A stretch of 64,000 nt of DNA from Candidatus Vesicomyosocius sp. SY067_SCS001 (GTDB taxonomy: Bacteria > Pseudomonadota > Gammaproteobacteria > PS1 > Pseudothioglobaceae): contig NZ_CP054877.1 of NCBI RefSeq assembly GCF_014706615.1, forward strand, positions 372,001 to 436,000. The letters run 5' to 3'. Of this stretch, positions 51,336 to 62,820 are shown piece by piece (positions within the stretch are counted from its first letter, which is position 1; every line of letters begins with the position of its first letter). The position numbers and the translations under genes are program-made. A model generated the notes under the pieces. It was not told the DNA's origin, ran no database searches, and saw only the letters and a list, made by a program, of their open reading frames with translations.

Positions 51336-51970
51336 ATGGTTAGTAGTGAGAATTATTCTGTAAGTGTTGATATAAGAATAAGCAAAATTTTGGTATTAAT
51401 TGCTGATGTTAATAAGATAGCAAAAGCAATGTTAAAAGTAGTTAAAACTGTTTATAGTATTGTAAATACTATAAACCATAATGTTTAACCAATATTTATG
51501 ATTTAAATTTAAGTACGATTAATCAATATAGAAAAATATTGGTAACAGGTGTAAGCAATATTTCTGTTTTTGTAGTTGACGGTATTATTTATAGTAATAT
51601 TTTTAGAATAGGTGATAATCAAATTACTCAAAATATTATTAATGTCTTTCTGTCTTATTTAAAAAGACAGAAAGATTCAAAATTAAACATATTTATGCTC
51701 AATTAAAAATAGTACTAGCGGATAAATTAATTGAATTAAAACAGTTCAATTCTATTGAACAATATTATTTATCATTACATAATTTAGTTGATACTTTAGA
51801 AAAATATTATTAAGATATTTATTTTTTTAAGTAAAATTTAAAATCTGAAAGATATATAGAAGACTCAAATCAGGATTGTTATTAACAGGTGATATGTCTT
51901 GAATAGAAGGTTGTAAGGGGTTGTTTATTAATATATTTAAATAAGCATCAAACTGGTTAAAGTTGATACA
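51336..51970 (+). pseudogene. ftsA: Cell-division ATPase FtsA fossil
   Basis: An ATG at 51336 opens S-V-D-I-R-I-S-K-I-L-V-L-I-A-D-V-N-K, matching the N-terminal V-D-I-G-T-S-K phosphate-1 motif of FtsA with G-T changed to R-I, and V-Y-S-I-V-N-T-I follows. Near 51550-51650 is I-S-V-F-V-V-D-G-I-I-Y-S-N-I-F-R-I-G-D-N-Q-I-T, like the central strand region. At 51866-51940 is S-G-L-L-L-T-G-D-M-S, stop, I-E-G-C, clearly the V-L-T-G-G-x-S-x-I-E-G motif near the C terminus. About half of the 1.26 kb gene is deleted and the frame is lost. Confidence 0.8.
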
Positions 51971-52134
51971 AATAAAATTATAAGTAAGAATGTGATTCTT
52001 ACTAGTTTTAATTATATTTGTATACTAAGCTTGTTGATGCATATTGACAATAATACTTATTTAGAAATAGTGTAAGAACCTCAACAAACTAACTTTGTGA
52101 GTAAAATAAAATTATTATTGGAATAATAAATATT
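51971..52134. other. lpxC leader; site where ftsZ would be expected
   Basis: Only 164 bases separate the end of the ftsA fossil from lpxC. In the usual dcw order an ftsZ gene of about 1.1 kb lies here. No FtsZ-like segment can be read, so it has been deleted. The remaining bases are AT-rich and must now serve as the lpxC promoter and leader. Confidence 0.7.
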
Positions 52135-53046
52135 ATGATCAAGCAAAGAACCATTAAAAAAGAAGTTAAAGCTAGAGGTATCGGTATTCATAGTGGTAGT
52201 GTTGTAAATATGACTTTGATTCCTGCTAAAGAAGACCATGGTGTAGTATTTAGGCGGATGGATGTGGGTGATAAGTTGGTGCGTGCACATAGTACCTTTG
52301 TTAATGAGGTGGTGCTTTCTACTGGGCTTGAAAATAAAGGTGTTAAAGTGTCAACAGTTGAGCATTTAATGAGTGCATTTTCAGCTCTTGGGATTGATAA
52401 TGTTTTAGTAGAACTTGATTCGTTTGAAGTACCAATTATGGATGGCTCATCTGCCCCTTTTATTTTTCTGGTTCAATCTGCTGGTATTGAAGAGCAAAGT
52501 ACTCATAAAAAATTCTTTGTCATCAAGGATACTATACGAGTAGAAAATGGTGATTCATGGGCACAAGTGTCTAAATATGAAGGATTTAAGGTATCACTTG
52601 AAATTGATTTTGATCATAAAAAAGTTAAGGAAAGTGGAGAAAAATTGAGTATTAATTTTTCCAAACAGTCATATTTAAAAGAAATTTCGCGTGCTAGAAC
52701 TTTTGGTTACATAAAGGATGTAGAAATGATGCAAAGACAAAATTTAGCGCTTGGTGCTAGTATGGACAATGCGATTGCTTTAAGTGATGATGATGTTTTA
52801 AACGAAGATGGCATGCGTTATCAAAATGAATTTGTTAAGCATAAAATTTTGGATATTGTTGGTGATTTATATTTATTAGGCAGTAATCTAATTGGACATT
52901 ACGAAGGATACAAGACAGGGCATTTGCTTAATGATCAATTGTTATCAACTATTTTAGCAAAGCCTGATACATGGTCTATTGAGACATTTGAAGAAGATAA
53001 CTCGCCTATTCAATTTTATTCTGAAGATTGGCAAAATTCCTTATAA
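52135..53046 (+). CDS. lpxC: UDP-3-O-acyl-N-acetylglucosamine deacetylase
   Basis: The zinc enzyme for the committed step of lipid A synthesis. The protein has 303 residues, as expected. The start M-I-K-Q-R-T-I-K, the G-I-G-I-H-S-G segment, the zinc histidine in S-T-V-E-H-L-M-S-A, the M-D-G-S-S-A-P motif, and H-K-I-L-D-I-V-G-D with the later G-H-Y-E-G-Y are all present. The gene is intact although everything just upstream in the ancestral dcw cluster has decayed. Confidence 0.97.
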   Translation: MIKQRTIKKEVKARGIGIHSGSVVNMTLIPAKEDHGVVFRRMDVGDKLVRAHSTFVNEVVLSTGLENKGVKVSTVEHLMSAFSALGIDNVLVELDSFEVPIMDGSSAPFIFLVQSAGIEEQSTHKKFFVIKDTIRVENGDSWAQVSKYEGFKVSLEIDFDHKKVKESGEKLSINFSKQSYLKEISRARTFGYIKDVEMMQRQNLALGASMDNAIALSDDDVLNEDGMRYQNEFVKHKILDIVGDLYLLGSNLIGHYEGYKTGHLLNDQLLSTILAKPDTWSIETFEEDNSPIQFYSEDWQNSL

Positions 53047-53110
53047 TAGTGGATTGATATTGATATATCATTAGGTATAATTGATAGGTTATTATGCTAA
53101 ATTAAAAAGA

Positions 53111-54840
53111 ATGAAGTTAAATGGTGCTCAAATATTAGTTAATAGTCTTAAAAGTGAAGGAGTTAAGCACATTTTTGGCTATCCTGGCGGTGCAGTTTTA
53201 CATATTTATGACGCACTAAATGCTTGTGATGAAATTGAACATATTCTTGTTCGTCATGAACAAGGTGCGGCACATGCTGCAGATGGTTATACGCGAGCAA
53301 GTGGCAAGTGTGGTGTTGCTTTGGTTACTAGTGGGCCTGGTATTACCAATGCAGTTACAGGTATTGCGACTGCATATATGGATTCTATTCCCATGGTTAT
53401 TATTTCAGGGCAAGTGCCTTCAGCACTTATTGGTAATGATGCGTTTCAAGAGGTTGATGCGGTAGGTATTACTCGTTCATGTGTGAAACATAACTTCTTG
53501 ATTAAAAATATTAATCAAATTGTTAACACCATAAAGAAAGCATTCCATATAGCCACTACAGGCAGACCTGGACCTGTGTTGATTGATATTCCTAAAGATA
53601 TTACCATTGCTACTGTTGAACCAAAACCTTATCCAAATTCAGTTGAAATGCGTTCATATAAAGTTCCATCTCGTGCTGATAGTGCTAAAATTAATGCTGC
53701 AGCTGATTTGATTGCATCAGCCAAATGTCCAATTGTGTATTCTGGTGGAGGTTGTATTATTGGTAATGCTGATCAAGAACTTCGCGCATTTACACGTCAG
53801 TTAGGTTTTCCAATCACACAAACATTGATGGGCTTAGGTGCTTACCCAGCTACGGATAAGCAATCATTAGGTATGTTAGGTATGCACGGTACTTATGAGG
53901 CTAATATGGCAATGCATGATGCGGATTGTGTGATTGCTGCAGGTGTTAGATTTGATGACAGAGTGACAGCTAATATTGATAAATTTTGTCCTAATGCTAA
54001 GATTATTCATATTGATATTGATCCATCTTCTATTTCCAAAAATGTGGCTGTAGATATAGCAATTGTAGGCGATGTTAAATTAGTACTTAGTGATTTAATT
54101 GTTAAGATGAAAACCAAGTTCATTCAAGATATTTCCCTTTGGTGGTCGCAAATTGACCAGTGGCGCTCTGTTAATTCTTTGGCTTATCAAACTAAATTAG
54201 GTGTTATTAAACCGCAGACTGTTATAGAAACTCTATATGAAGTGACGAAAGGTAATGCTATTGTTACTTCTGATGTAGGCCAACATCAAATGTGGGCAGC
54301 ACAATATTATCAATTTGATTATCCACGTCGTTGGATTAACTCTGGAGGTTTAGGTACAATGGGCTTTGGTTTACCAGCTGCCATGGGTGCAAAACTTGCT
54401 AAACCAGAGTTGAATGTTGCGTGCGTAACGGGTGAAGGTAGTATCCAAATGATGACTCAGGAATTATCAACTATGTTGCAATATGCAACACCTGTTAAGA
54501 TTGTTAATCTTAACAATGGCTATTTGGGTATGGTGCGTCAATGGCAAGAATTTTTCTATGAAAAGCGTTATTCTATGTCGTACATGGATGCATTACCTAA
54601 TTTTGTTAAATTAGCAGAAAGCTATGGGCATATAGGCATTAAAGTTGAAAAAGAAAAAGATTTAAAACCAGCTTTGATTGAAGCATTTAAGCAAAAAGAT
54701 AGAACAGTATTTTTAGATATTTTAATTGACCCTACAGAAAATGTATTCCCAATGATTCCATCAGGTGCAGGACATCATGAAATGTTATTGGCTGGTCGTG
54801 ATGAGATGTCATCAATGAATGATGATGGATTGAATTTAGT

Positions 54841-54844
<4 letters not shown>
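53111..54844 (+). CDS. ilvB: Acetolactate synthase large subunit
   Basis: A TPP- and FAD-dependent enzyme that makes acetolactate or acetohydroxybutyrate, the first common step for valine, leucine and isoleucine. It has 577 residues from the ATG at 53111; the frame is open 30 bases further upstream, but M-K-L-N-G-A-Q-I-L is the family start. The catalytic glutamate lies in R-H-E-Q-G-A-A-H-A-A, and the TPP/metal motif is G-E-G-S-I-Q-M-M ... N-N-G-Y-L-G. It overlaps ilvH by four bases. It resembles the IlvI/IlvB type with a separate regulatory chain. Confidence 0.96.
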
Positions 54845-56366
<1,522 letters not shown>

Positions 56367-56416
56367 TCATTTAATAAACGTATAAGCTGATTAGACGTTT
56401 TAGCGAATAATACATA

Positions 56417-57163
56417 GTGGAAAGAAAAACAAAAAGAGGTATTTATTTATTGCCAAATATTCTCACGACATTTGGATTGTTTTCTGGTTTTTTTGCTATT
56501 ATTCTTGCCACTAAAAGCCAATATAGTGACGCTGCGATTGCAATATTTTTTGCTATGTTATGGGATGGACTTGATGGGCGTGTTGCTCGCTTAACCAATT
56601 CTCAAAGTGAATTTGGTGCACAGTATGATTCTATGGCTGATATGATTTCATTTGGCGTAGCTCCTGCATTACTAATGTATTTTTGGTTGCTGTCTGATTT
56701 GGGTAAGATTGGTTGGCTAGGTGCTTTTGTATATGTAGCGGCAGGTGCACTTCGTCTGGCTCGATTTAATACACAAATTGGTATTGAAGATAAATGTTAT
56801 TTTCAGGGTTTACCATCCCCAGCTGCTGCGGCATTAATTGCAGGTTTGGTTTGGACCAAAGAAATGATTGGGGTCACTGGTTATGATCAAAATTTAATTT
56901 TAGCTAGTTGGATTATTCTGGTTGGTTCTGGTGTGTTAATGGTTAGTAATATTCGTTACAATAGTTTTAAAGAAATTAATTTAAAAGGTAGATCGTCATT
57001 TAAATTATTATTAATTGCTACATTAATTATTATTGTTATTACTTTAGAGCCTAGTGCTATTTTATTTGTCTTCTTTTTTATTTATGCACTCTCTGGATTG
57101 TTAACAACAATGGTTGAAGTGAGAAAAAAACGTCGTTTAAAAAAACATCATCTAAAAGGTTAA
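56417..57163 (+). CDS. pssA: CDP-diacylglycerol-serine O-phosphatidyltransferase
   Basis: Makes phosphatidylserine, precursor of phosphatidylethanolamine, in the inner membrane. It has 248 residues with about six to eight hydrophobic segments. The CDP-alcohol signature D-G-L-D-G-R-V-A-R ... G-A-Q-Y-D-S-M-A-D is complete. This is the Bacillus-type membrane PssA, not the E. coli PLD-type enzyme. The start is GTG. pssA between ilvC and leuA is a conserved order in many beta- and gammaproteobacteria. Confidence 0.94.
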   Translation: MERKTKRGIYLLPNILTTFGLFSGFFAIILATKSQYSDAAIAIFFAMLWDGLDGRVARLTNSQSEFGAQYDSMADMISFGVAPALLMYFWLLSDLGKIGWLGAFVYVAAGALRLARFNTQIGIEDKCYFQGLPSPAAAALIAGLVWTKEMIGVTGYDQNLILASWIILVGSGVLMVSNIRYNSFKEINLKGRSSFKLLLIATLIIIVITLEPSAILFVFFFIYALSGLLTTMVEVRKKRRLKKHHLKG

Positions 57164-57243
57164 ATTTCCTTTATAATTATCCTCATAATGATTAATCAAT
57201 TTACATTTTATTTTCCTATAGAAAACATTCCTTTGTTTTTATT

Positions 57244-57271
57244 ATAATTATTGCTTTATGGCAATAATTAT
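57244..57271 (+). promoter_or_regulatory. Perfect hairpin between pssA and leuA
   Basis: Eleven-base arms (ATAATTATTGC) with a six-base loop TTTATG, 67 bases before the leuA start and 81 after the pssA stop. No T-run follows, so a terminator is unlikely. It may be an operator or an mRNA processing/stability element. No leader peptide rich in leucine was found, so classical attenuation is not supported. Confidence 0.5.
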
Positions 57272-57337
57272 CTGCGCACTATTGAAAGATTTTGTCCTCC
57301 AATTTGGAAATTTAAATAAACCAATTAGGAAACTTGA

Positions 57338-58873
57338 ATGACTAATAAACTAATTATTTTTGATACAACTCTTCGTGATGGTGAACAATCACCTGGTGCA
57401 TCCATGACTAAGGATGAAAAAATACGTATTGCTAGAGTATTGGAAAAAATGAAAGTAGATGTTATTGAAGCAGGTTTTGCTATTGCATCAGAGGGAGATT
57501 TTGAAGCCGTACAAGCTGTGGCCAATATAGTACAAAATTCTGTTATTTGTTCATTGGCTAGAGCGCTTGATAAAGATATTGATCGTGCAGGAGAGGCATT
57601 AAAAGGTGCTAATGCATCTCGTATTCACACTTTTATTGCCACTTCTAACATTCATATGAAGATGAAATTGCAAATGACCCCTGACCAGGTAGTAGGACAA
57701 GCAGTTCGTGCTGTTAAGCGAGCCAACCGGTATACGGATAATATAGAATTCTCACCAGAAGATGCAGGTCGATCAGATGAGGATTTTTTGTGCTATATTA
57801 TTGAGGCTGTGATTAAAGCTGGTGCTACAACTATTAATATTCCTGATACAGTAGGTTATAATATTCCACATCAGTTTGGTGCAACTATTAAATCTTTAAT
57901 TGAACGTATACCAAATTCTGACAAGGCTATTTTTTCAGCACATTGTCATAATGATTTGGGTTTAGCAGTAGCCAATTCATTGTCTGCTGTACTAAATGGT
58001 GCAAGGCAAGTTGAATGTACCATTAATGGTTTAGGTGAACGTGCAGGTAATACATCATTAGAAGAACTGGTTATGGCAGTACGAACCCGCCAAGATATTT
58101 TTGACTGTGATACCAATATTGATACCATGCATATTTTATCAGCTTCACGTTTGGCTTCAAGTGTGACAGGTTTTATTATACAACCTAATAAAGCAATTGT
58201 TGGTGCAAATGCTTTTGCTCATGAGGCAGGTATTCATCAAGATGGTGTTCTTAAACATCGAGAGACTTATGAAATTATGCGCGCTGAAGACGTTGGTTGG
58301 AATGCTAATAAATTAGTGTTAGGTAAACATTCAGGGCGCAATGCGTTTAAGGTTAGACTGGCTAAATTAGGTGTTGAGTTTAACGATAATGCAAGCCTTA
58401 ATGATGCTTTTAGACGTTTTAAAGAACTAGCTGATAAAAAACATGAAATTTTCGATGAAGATTTGCAAGCACTAGTATCTGAAACACAAACAGAGTCCTA
58501 TGATGAAGCTATTAAACTAGTGTCTTTGAAGGTATGTACAGAAACGAATGAGAAAAATACGGCAACTGTTGTATTATTTATTAATGATAAAAAGAAAACA
58601 GCAACGGCGAATACTTCAGGTGCGGTAGATGCTACTTTTAGTGCAATTAATTCATTGGCTAGTATCAAGATAAACCTTCAATTATATTCTGTTTCAAATG
58701 TTACTCAAGGTACAGATGCGCTTGGTGAAGTGAATGTTCGCTTAGAGTATAATGGTCGTATTGTTAATGGACAAGGAGTTGATACTGATATTATTACTGC
58801 TAGTGCAAAAGCTTATGTTCATGGTTTAAATAAGGTATTAACTGTAACTAATAAGGCGCATCCTCAAATATGA
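57338..58873 (+). CDS. leuA: 2-isopropylmalate synthase
   Basis: Condenses acetyl-CoA with 2-oxoisovalerate, the first step specific to leucine. It has 511 residues. The N-terminal [12 protein letters not shown], the metal-binding H-C-H-N-D-L-G, and [11 protein letters not shown] belong to the catalytic barrel. [11 protein letters not shown] and G-K-H-S-G-R lead to the C-terminal regulatory domain (about 390-511), which is present, so leucine feedback should be retained. leuB, leuC and leuD are outside the window. It overlaps the next gene by four bases. Confidence 0.97.
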   Translation: MTNKLIIFDTTLRDGEQSPGASMTKDEKIRIARVLEKMKVDVIEAGFAIASEGDFEAVQAVANIVQNSVICSLARALDKDIDRAGEALKGANASRIHTFIATSNIHMKMKLQMTPDQVVGQAVRAVKRANRYTDNIEFSPEDAGRSDEDFLCYIIEAVIKAGATTINIPDTVGYNIPHQFGATIKSLIERIPNSDKAIFSAHCHNDLGLAVANSLSAVLNGARQVECTINGLGERAGNTSLEELVMAVRTRQDIFDCDTNIDTMHILSASRLASSVTGFIIQPNKAIVGANAFAHEAGIHQDGVLKHRETYEIMRAEDVGWNANKLVLGKHSGRNAFKVRLAKLGVEFNDNASLNDAFRRFKELADKKHEIFDEDLQALVSETQTESYDEAIKLVSLKVCTETNEKNTATVVLFINDKKKTATANTSGAVDATFSAINSLASIKINLQLYSVSNVTQGTDALGEVNVRLEYNGRIVNGQGVDTDIITASAKAYVHGLNKVLTVTNKAHPQI

Positions 58874-59289
58874 ATGAATCTCTAAGATCTCGTTATTTAG
58901 AGGTGTTTGCTATACCTGAATTTTTGCATATTCAGGCAAAAACTCAAGATCTAAATTTTCTAAAAATTGATACACAATGTTTAGTAATTGAAACTAAAAT
59001 ACCTTCTTCATTTTGTCAAAAGGGTAAGACTCAAGACTTTTTATTCAAAATGTTAGGTGCTATTGGACTTAAAAAATCTGATATTAAATATGTTAGCATT
59101 AATATTAATGATTTAGATCAAACGCTTAGTCAATATAATGCAAAAACGGTATTATTAATGGATATAGGCTTAAAGTCATCTTCAATACATCATTTTTACA
59201 TTCATCATCCAAGCAATGTTTTGACTAATGGGAAACTCAAACGTGAAACCTGGGAAACGCTAAAAAAAGTTAGACAATGTCTCAAGTAG
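58870..59289 (+). CDS. Putative DNA polymerase III psi subunit-like (HolD/UDG-fold) protein
   Basis: A 139-residue protein without a strong family motif. The opening [13 protein letters not shown] resembles the Y-L-x-x-x-G-I-x-x-W start of HolD-like proteins. [16 protein letters not shown] resembles the helix-strand found both in HolD and in family 4 uracil-DNA glycosylases. The end [17 protein letters not shown]-x-x-L is shared by these folds. The catalytic residues of a glycosylase are absent, so a non-enzymatic clamp-loader protein is the better guess. It overlaps leuA by four bases and queH by 13. It may instead be an unrelated protein. Confidence 0.5.
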   Translation: MNESLRSRYLEVFAIPEFLHIQAKTQDLNFLKIDTQCLVIETKIPSSFCQKGKTQDFLFKMLGAIGLKKSDIKYVSININDLDQTLSQYNAKTVLLMDIGLKSSSIHHFYIHHPSNVLTNGKLKRETWETLKKVRQCLK

Positions 59290-59969
59290 ATTATAGTTTG
59301 TTAGGTTATAAACGTCCTAATTTGACTTTACCAAATGGTGAAACTAAATTGCTAATGCATTCTTGTTGCGCGCCTTGTTCTGGTGAAATTATGGAAGCTT
59401 TAGCAGTATCAAATATAGACACTACTATCTTCTTTTATAATCCTAATATTCACCCAAAAGAAGAATATGAATTACGTAAAGAGGAAAATATACGTTTTGC
59501 ACAAAAGCTCAACATGCTATTTATTGATGCAGATTATGACTGTAATATTTGGTTTGATCGTACTAGAGGTCAAGAGCATGAACCAGAACGTGGCAAGCGT
59601 TGTACTACTTGTTTTGATATGCGTTTTGAAGTTACAGTTCAGTATGCCCAGAATCATGGTTTTAATTTAATTTCTTCAACACTTGGTATATCACGTTGGA
59701 AGGATATAAATCAAATTAATAATTGTGGTATGCGTGCAACACAGTTATTTAAAAGTATTTATTATTGGGATTTTAATTGGCGCAAGCAAGGCGGGTCAAG
59801 TAGAATGTTAGAATTGTCTAAACGTGAAGCATTCTATCAACAAGAATATTGTGGTTGTGTTTATTCATTACGTGATACTAATCGTTGGCGTGTGTCTTGC
59901 GGGCGAGAAAAAGTAAAACGTGGAGTTAAGTTTTATCAACAAACAATGGAAAGTTCTAAGGATTTTTAA
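59277..59969 (+). CDS. queH: Epoxyqueuosine reductase QueH
   Basis: Performs the last step of queuosine synthesis in tRNA, replacing the unrelated cobalamin-dependent QueG. It has 230 residues. The metal-binding cysteines are in H-S-C-C-A-P-C-S near residues 29-35, C-T-T-C-F-D-M-R in the middle and Y-C-G-C near the end. F-F-Y-N-P-N-I-H-P-x-x-E-Y is diagnostic of the former DUF208 family. Use of QueH fits an organism without cobalamin. It overlaps the preceding gene and ends four bases inside the convergent argF gene. Confidence 0.93.
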   Translation: MSQVDYSLLGYKRPNLTLPNGETKLLMHSCCAPCSGEIMEALAVSNIDTTIFFYNPNIHPKEEYELRKEENIRFAQKLNMLFIDADYDCNIWFDRTRGQEHEPERGKRCTTCFDMRFEVTVQYAQNHGFNLISSTLGISRWKDINQINNCGMRATQLFKSIYYWDFNWRKQGGSSRMLELSKREAFYQQEYCGCVYSLRDTNRWRVSCGREKVKRGVKFYQQTMESSKDF

Positions 59970-60865
59970 TTTAGTAAATATAATAGTAATGCTTTTTGTA
60001 CATGTAATCTATTTTCAGCTTCACTCCAAACTAAACTTTGATTACTATCAATTACGTTGGCAGAAACCTCTTTGCCACGGTGTGCAGGTAAGCAATGCAT
60101 AAATACAGCACTTGGTTTGGCTTTTGACATTAAGACTGTATTGACTTGAAAGTCTTTAAAGGCAATTTCACGCTTTATTTGTTCATTTTCTTGCCCCATA
60201 CTTGCCCAAACATCAGTTACTATCAAATCAACCTCTTTACATGCTGTTTTTATATCGGTGAATAGATGAATGTGGCTAGCATATTTTTCAATAAAACTTT
60301 GATCTGGTTGGTAGTTTTTAGGGGCAGCAATATTAAGTTTAAAGTTGAAACTTTTTGCTGCTTGTATATAAGTGTGGCACATGTTATTTCCATCGCCAAT
60401 CCAAGCTACGGTTTTATTAGCAATAGAACCGTTGTATTCTTGGTAAGTCATCATGTCAGCTAATAGTTGACATGGATGTGATTCATCAGATAATGCATTA
60501 ATAATCGGTACAGAAGAATGTTCTGAAAAGGTCTGAATATCCTCATGAGAAGAGACACGTATCATAATAGCATCAACCATTGAACTGATCACAATTGCGC
60601 TATCGATGATTGGTTCACCCCGACCTAATTGAATATCTTTATCAGATAAGAATAGGGCACGACCACCTAGTTGAGTCATTCCAGCTTCAAAAGAAACACG
60701 CGTTCGTGTAGAAGATTTATCAAAAATCATGGCTAATGTTTTATGTTCTAAACATTTATTTATTTTACCAGATTTATACTGTTTTTTTAATGTGATTGCT
60801 TGTTTAATGATTCGAGTTAAGTCATAATTCGATAAATCATTAAGATTAATAAAGTGTTTTATCAT
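59966..60865 (-). CDS. argF: Ornithine carbamoyltransferase
   Basis: Forms citrulline from ornithine and carbamoyl phosphate. It has 299 residues. The carbamoyl-phosphate loop is S-S-T-R-T-R-V-S-F, followed by [12 protein letters not shown] and the ornithine-binding D-V-W-A-S-M-G and [10 protein letters not shown] motifs. It lies 14 bases downstream of argD on the minus strand, so the two form an operon. Confidence 0.96.
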   Translation of the reverse strand: MIKHFINLNDLSNYDLTRIIKQAITLKKQYKSGKINKCLEHKTLAMIFDKSSTRTRVSFEAGMTQLGGRALFLSDKDIQLGRGEPIIDSAIVISSMVDAIMIRVSSHEDIQTFSEHSSVPIINALSDESHPCQLLADMMTYQEYNGSIANKTVAWIGDGNNMCHTYIQAAKSFNFKLNIAAPKNYQPDQSFIEKYASHIHLFTDIKTACKEVDLIVTDVWASMGQENEQIKREIAFKDFQVNTVLMSKAKPSAVFMHCLPAHRGKEVSANVIDSNQSLVWSEAENRLHVQKALLLYLLN

Positions 60866-60879
60866 AGGGTATCCCCTTT

Positions 60880-62037
60880 TTATAAAGTATTGATCAAGTT
60901 ACTAACTTTATCAATAAGAATATCAGCATCAGATTGATTAATGATTAAGGGTGGAAGTAAACGTATTGTTTGACCAGTAATATTAATTAAAAGTTTGTTG
61001 TTTAATGCTTTTTGTAAAAGAGTAGAACAATTTTGGTTTAACTCAATGGCAATCATTAAACCTTTTGAGCGAATTTCAAATACTTTGTTTGAATTTTTAA
61101 GTTTGTTTCTAAAACTAGATGTTATGTATTCACCCATTACTAAAACATTATCTAAAATATTATCTTTTTCGATAATTTCTAATACAGTAAGTGCTGTTTT
61201 ACAAGCCAGTGGATTACCACCAAAGGTGGATCCGTGTGTACCAGGCATTAGTAATTGTGCAGCTTTTCCTTTTGCAAGACAAGCACCAATAGGCATACCA
61301 TTACCAAGTCCTTTAGCTAAAGTGAATAAATCTGGTGTTATATTGTTATAACAATGTGCAAATAATTTACCAGTACGACCTATGCCTGTTTGTATTTCAT
61401 CAAGAATTAATAACCAATTATTATTATTGCAAATTTTTTGAACTTGGTTCAGGTAATTCTTATTTGGGATGATAATACCACTTTCACCCTGAATAGGTTC
61501 AAGCATAACTGCAACAATATTCTTGTTATTTTCATGAGCTTTAATTGCTTTAATATTATTAAAGTCAAAATAGATAAATTTACTAACTAATGGTGTAAAA
61601 CCTTTTTGTATTTTAGGATTGCCAGTGGCTGAAAGTGTTGCCATAGTGCGTCCATGAAAACTTTGGTTAGCAGTTAAGATGGTTGGGTTGTTAATATGAT
61701 TAGCATGTCCATGTAAGCGAACAATTTTAATAGCTGCCTCATTTGCTTCAGCACCAGAATTGGCAAAAAAAGCTTTATCCATGTTAGATAATTGGCATAA
61801 TTTTTTAGCTAAATCTTCTTGGTGCTGGATATGATACCAATTACTGGTATGTAGTAAATTAGCAGCTTGTGTTTGAATTGTTTTTGTAATTTCTTGATGA
61901 CAATGTCCCAGACCAACAACACCCACACCACAAAGCGCGTCTAGATATTTTTCACCTTTGTCATCTATCAGATAGCAACCTACACCTTTAACAAAAGTAA
62001 CCTTAAGTGGTGTATAGTTTGACATTAAATAGGACAT
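60880..62037 (-). CDS. argD: Acetylornithine aminotransferase
   Basis: A class III PLP aminotransferase for arginine synthesis, possibly also serving lysine synthesis as succinyldiaminopimelate aminotransferase. It has 385 residues. Seen motifs are G-V-G-C-Y-L-I-D-D-K-G, F-F-A-N-S-G-A-E-A-N-E-A-A, the F-H-G-R-T segment, L-D-E-I-Q-T-G-I-G-R-T-G, and the PLP lysine in F-T-L-A-K-G-L-G-N-G. First gene of the argD-argF pair; hairpins just upstream separate it from the small gene before it. Confidence 0.95.
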   Translation of the reverse strand: MSYLMSNYTPLKVTFVKGVGCYLIDDKGEKYLDALCGVGVVGLGHCHQEITKTIQTQAANLLHTSNWYHIQHQEDLAKKLCQLSNMDKAFFANSGAEANEAAIKIVRLHGHANHINNPTILTANQSFHGRTMATLSATGNPKIQKGFTPLVSKFIYFDFNNIKAIKAHENNKNIVAVMLEPIQGESGIIIPNKNYLNQVQKICNNNNWLLILDEIQTGIGRTGKLFAHCYNNITPDLFTLAKGLGNGMPIGACLAKGKAAQLLMPGTHGSTFGGNPLACKTALTVLEIIEKDNILDNVLVMGEYITSSFRNKLKNSNKVFEIRSKGLMIAIELNQNCSTLLQKALNNKLLINITGQTIRLLPPLIINQSDADILIDKVSNLINTL

Positions 62038-62059
62038 TATGATTATCTAAAACAATTAA

Positions 62060-62084
62060 TAAAAAGCTCTAAATTAAGCTTTTA
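62060..62084 (-). terminator. Hairpin terminator between the small ORF and argD
   Basis: Seven-base arms (AAAAGCT/AGCTTTT) with an eight-base AT loop. Read on the minus strand, the second arm ends in a T-run (TTTTTATTA). It could end transcription of the 67-codon gene before argD. Confidence 0.6.
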
Positions 62085-62116
62085 TTACCAATCATAAAAT
62101 AATTTATGATTGGTAA
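62085..62116. terminator. Fourteen-base perfect stem at the end of the small ORF
   Basis: Perfect arms beginning TTACCAATCATAAA around a four-base ATAA loop. The stem covers the last four codons and stop of the minus-strand 67-codon gene (stop at 62104). Together with the neighbouring hairpin it makes a strong double stem-loop, which should block transcription or protect the 3' end of a small mRNA. Confidence 0.7.
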
Positions 62117-62307
62117 GTTAATGGTGGAGCCATTTCATTATTAATTTTATCTAATTCTTTTTTGTATCCTTCATAAAAAGAGCCCACTGGGGGGTTAATC
62201 CAATCTTTATAAGAAAAACCATTGACTTGTGTATGAGTTTTGAAAGTATTTTGTAATACAATTCTTTTAGCACTTAATTCGTTAAAATGTTGACTTGTTG
62301 CAATCAT
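62104..62307 (-). CDS. Small conserved-looking protein of unknown function
   Basis: A 67-residue protein that I do not recognise. It has a perfect AGGAGA site seven bases before its ATG, its own terminator structure, and an upstream gap of 157 bases shared with divergent hpf, so it looks like a true, separately transcribed gene. It is soluble, with no signal or membrane segment. The middle has an aromatic/proline patch, F-S-Y-K-D-W-I-N-P-P-V-G-S-F-Y-E-G-Y, and the end is M-A-P-P-L-T-Y. The compact, well-expressed look suggests a small abundant protein. Confidence 0.65.
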   Translation of the reverse strand: MIATSQHFNELSAKRIVLQNTFKTHTQVNGFSYKDWINPPVGSFYEGYKKELDKINNEMAPPLTYQS

Positions 62308-62464
62308 TTTGATCTCCTATAATATGTAAGTAAGTAAACGTCGGCATTATACACTTTAAATAAGATTTAAGGTTTTTGTCTTAAATGTGTATAAATTACC
62401 TTATAATTTATATTAAAGTTATGCTTTAATATAAATTATTTTTCAAAGAATTTAAGGAGTATAT

Positions 62465-62773
62465 ATGCAGTTAAATATTTCTGGTCATCATCTTGATATT
62501 ACCGAAGCAATTAAACAACATTCGTTAATAAAATTAAACAAAATAAAGAATCATTTTAATCAAGTAATTAACATTAATATAATCTTAGAAGTTAAAAAAG
62601 ATGTACAAAAAGCCGAGGCAATAATCCATGTTAGTGGTGCAGATTTATTTGCAAAAGCAGAAAGTTCTGATATGTACAACTCTATTGATCAAATGGTTAA
62701 TAAATTAGATGTTCAAATTAAAAAACATAAAGAAAAATTAAACAACCAGAGAAAAAAACTAATAACAATCTGA
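62465..62773 (+). CDS. hpf: Ribosome hibernation promoting factor (short HPF/RaiA family)
   Basis: A 102-residue protein that binds the 30S decoding region and inactivates or dimerises ribosomes when growth slows. Family features are the start M-Q-L-N-I-S-G-H-H-L-D-I-T-E-A-I and the D-M-Y-N-S-I-D-Q-M-V-N-K-L-D-x-Q-I-K-K-H-K-E-K segment near residues 75-95. The short form without the C-terminal dimerisation domain fits gammaproteobacteria. A good AAGGAG site precedes the ATG. rpoN, a usual neighbour, is absent. Confidence 0.93.
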   Translation: MQLNISGHHLDITEAIKQHSLIKLNKIKNHFNQVININIILEVKKDVQKAEAIIHVSGADLFAKAESSDMYNSIDQMVNKLDVQIKKHKEKLNNQRKKLITI

Positions 62774-62820
62774 GTTTTATTTAAACATTTATATTGTTTT
62801 AAAAGATAAGAGCAATACTG

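Noticed and set aside
53047-53110. Attenuator before ilvB
   Set aside because: No leader peptide rich in branched-chain residues and no competing stems were seen in the short gap.
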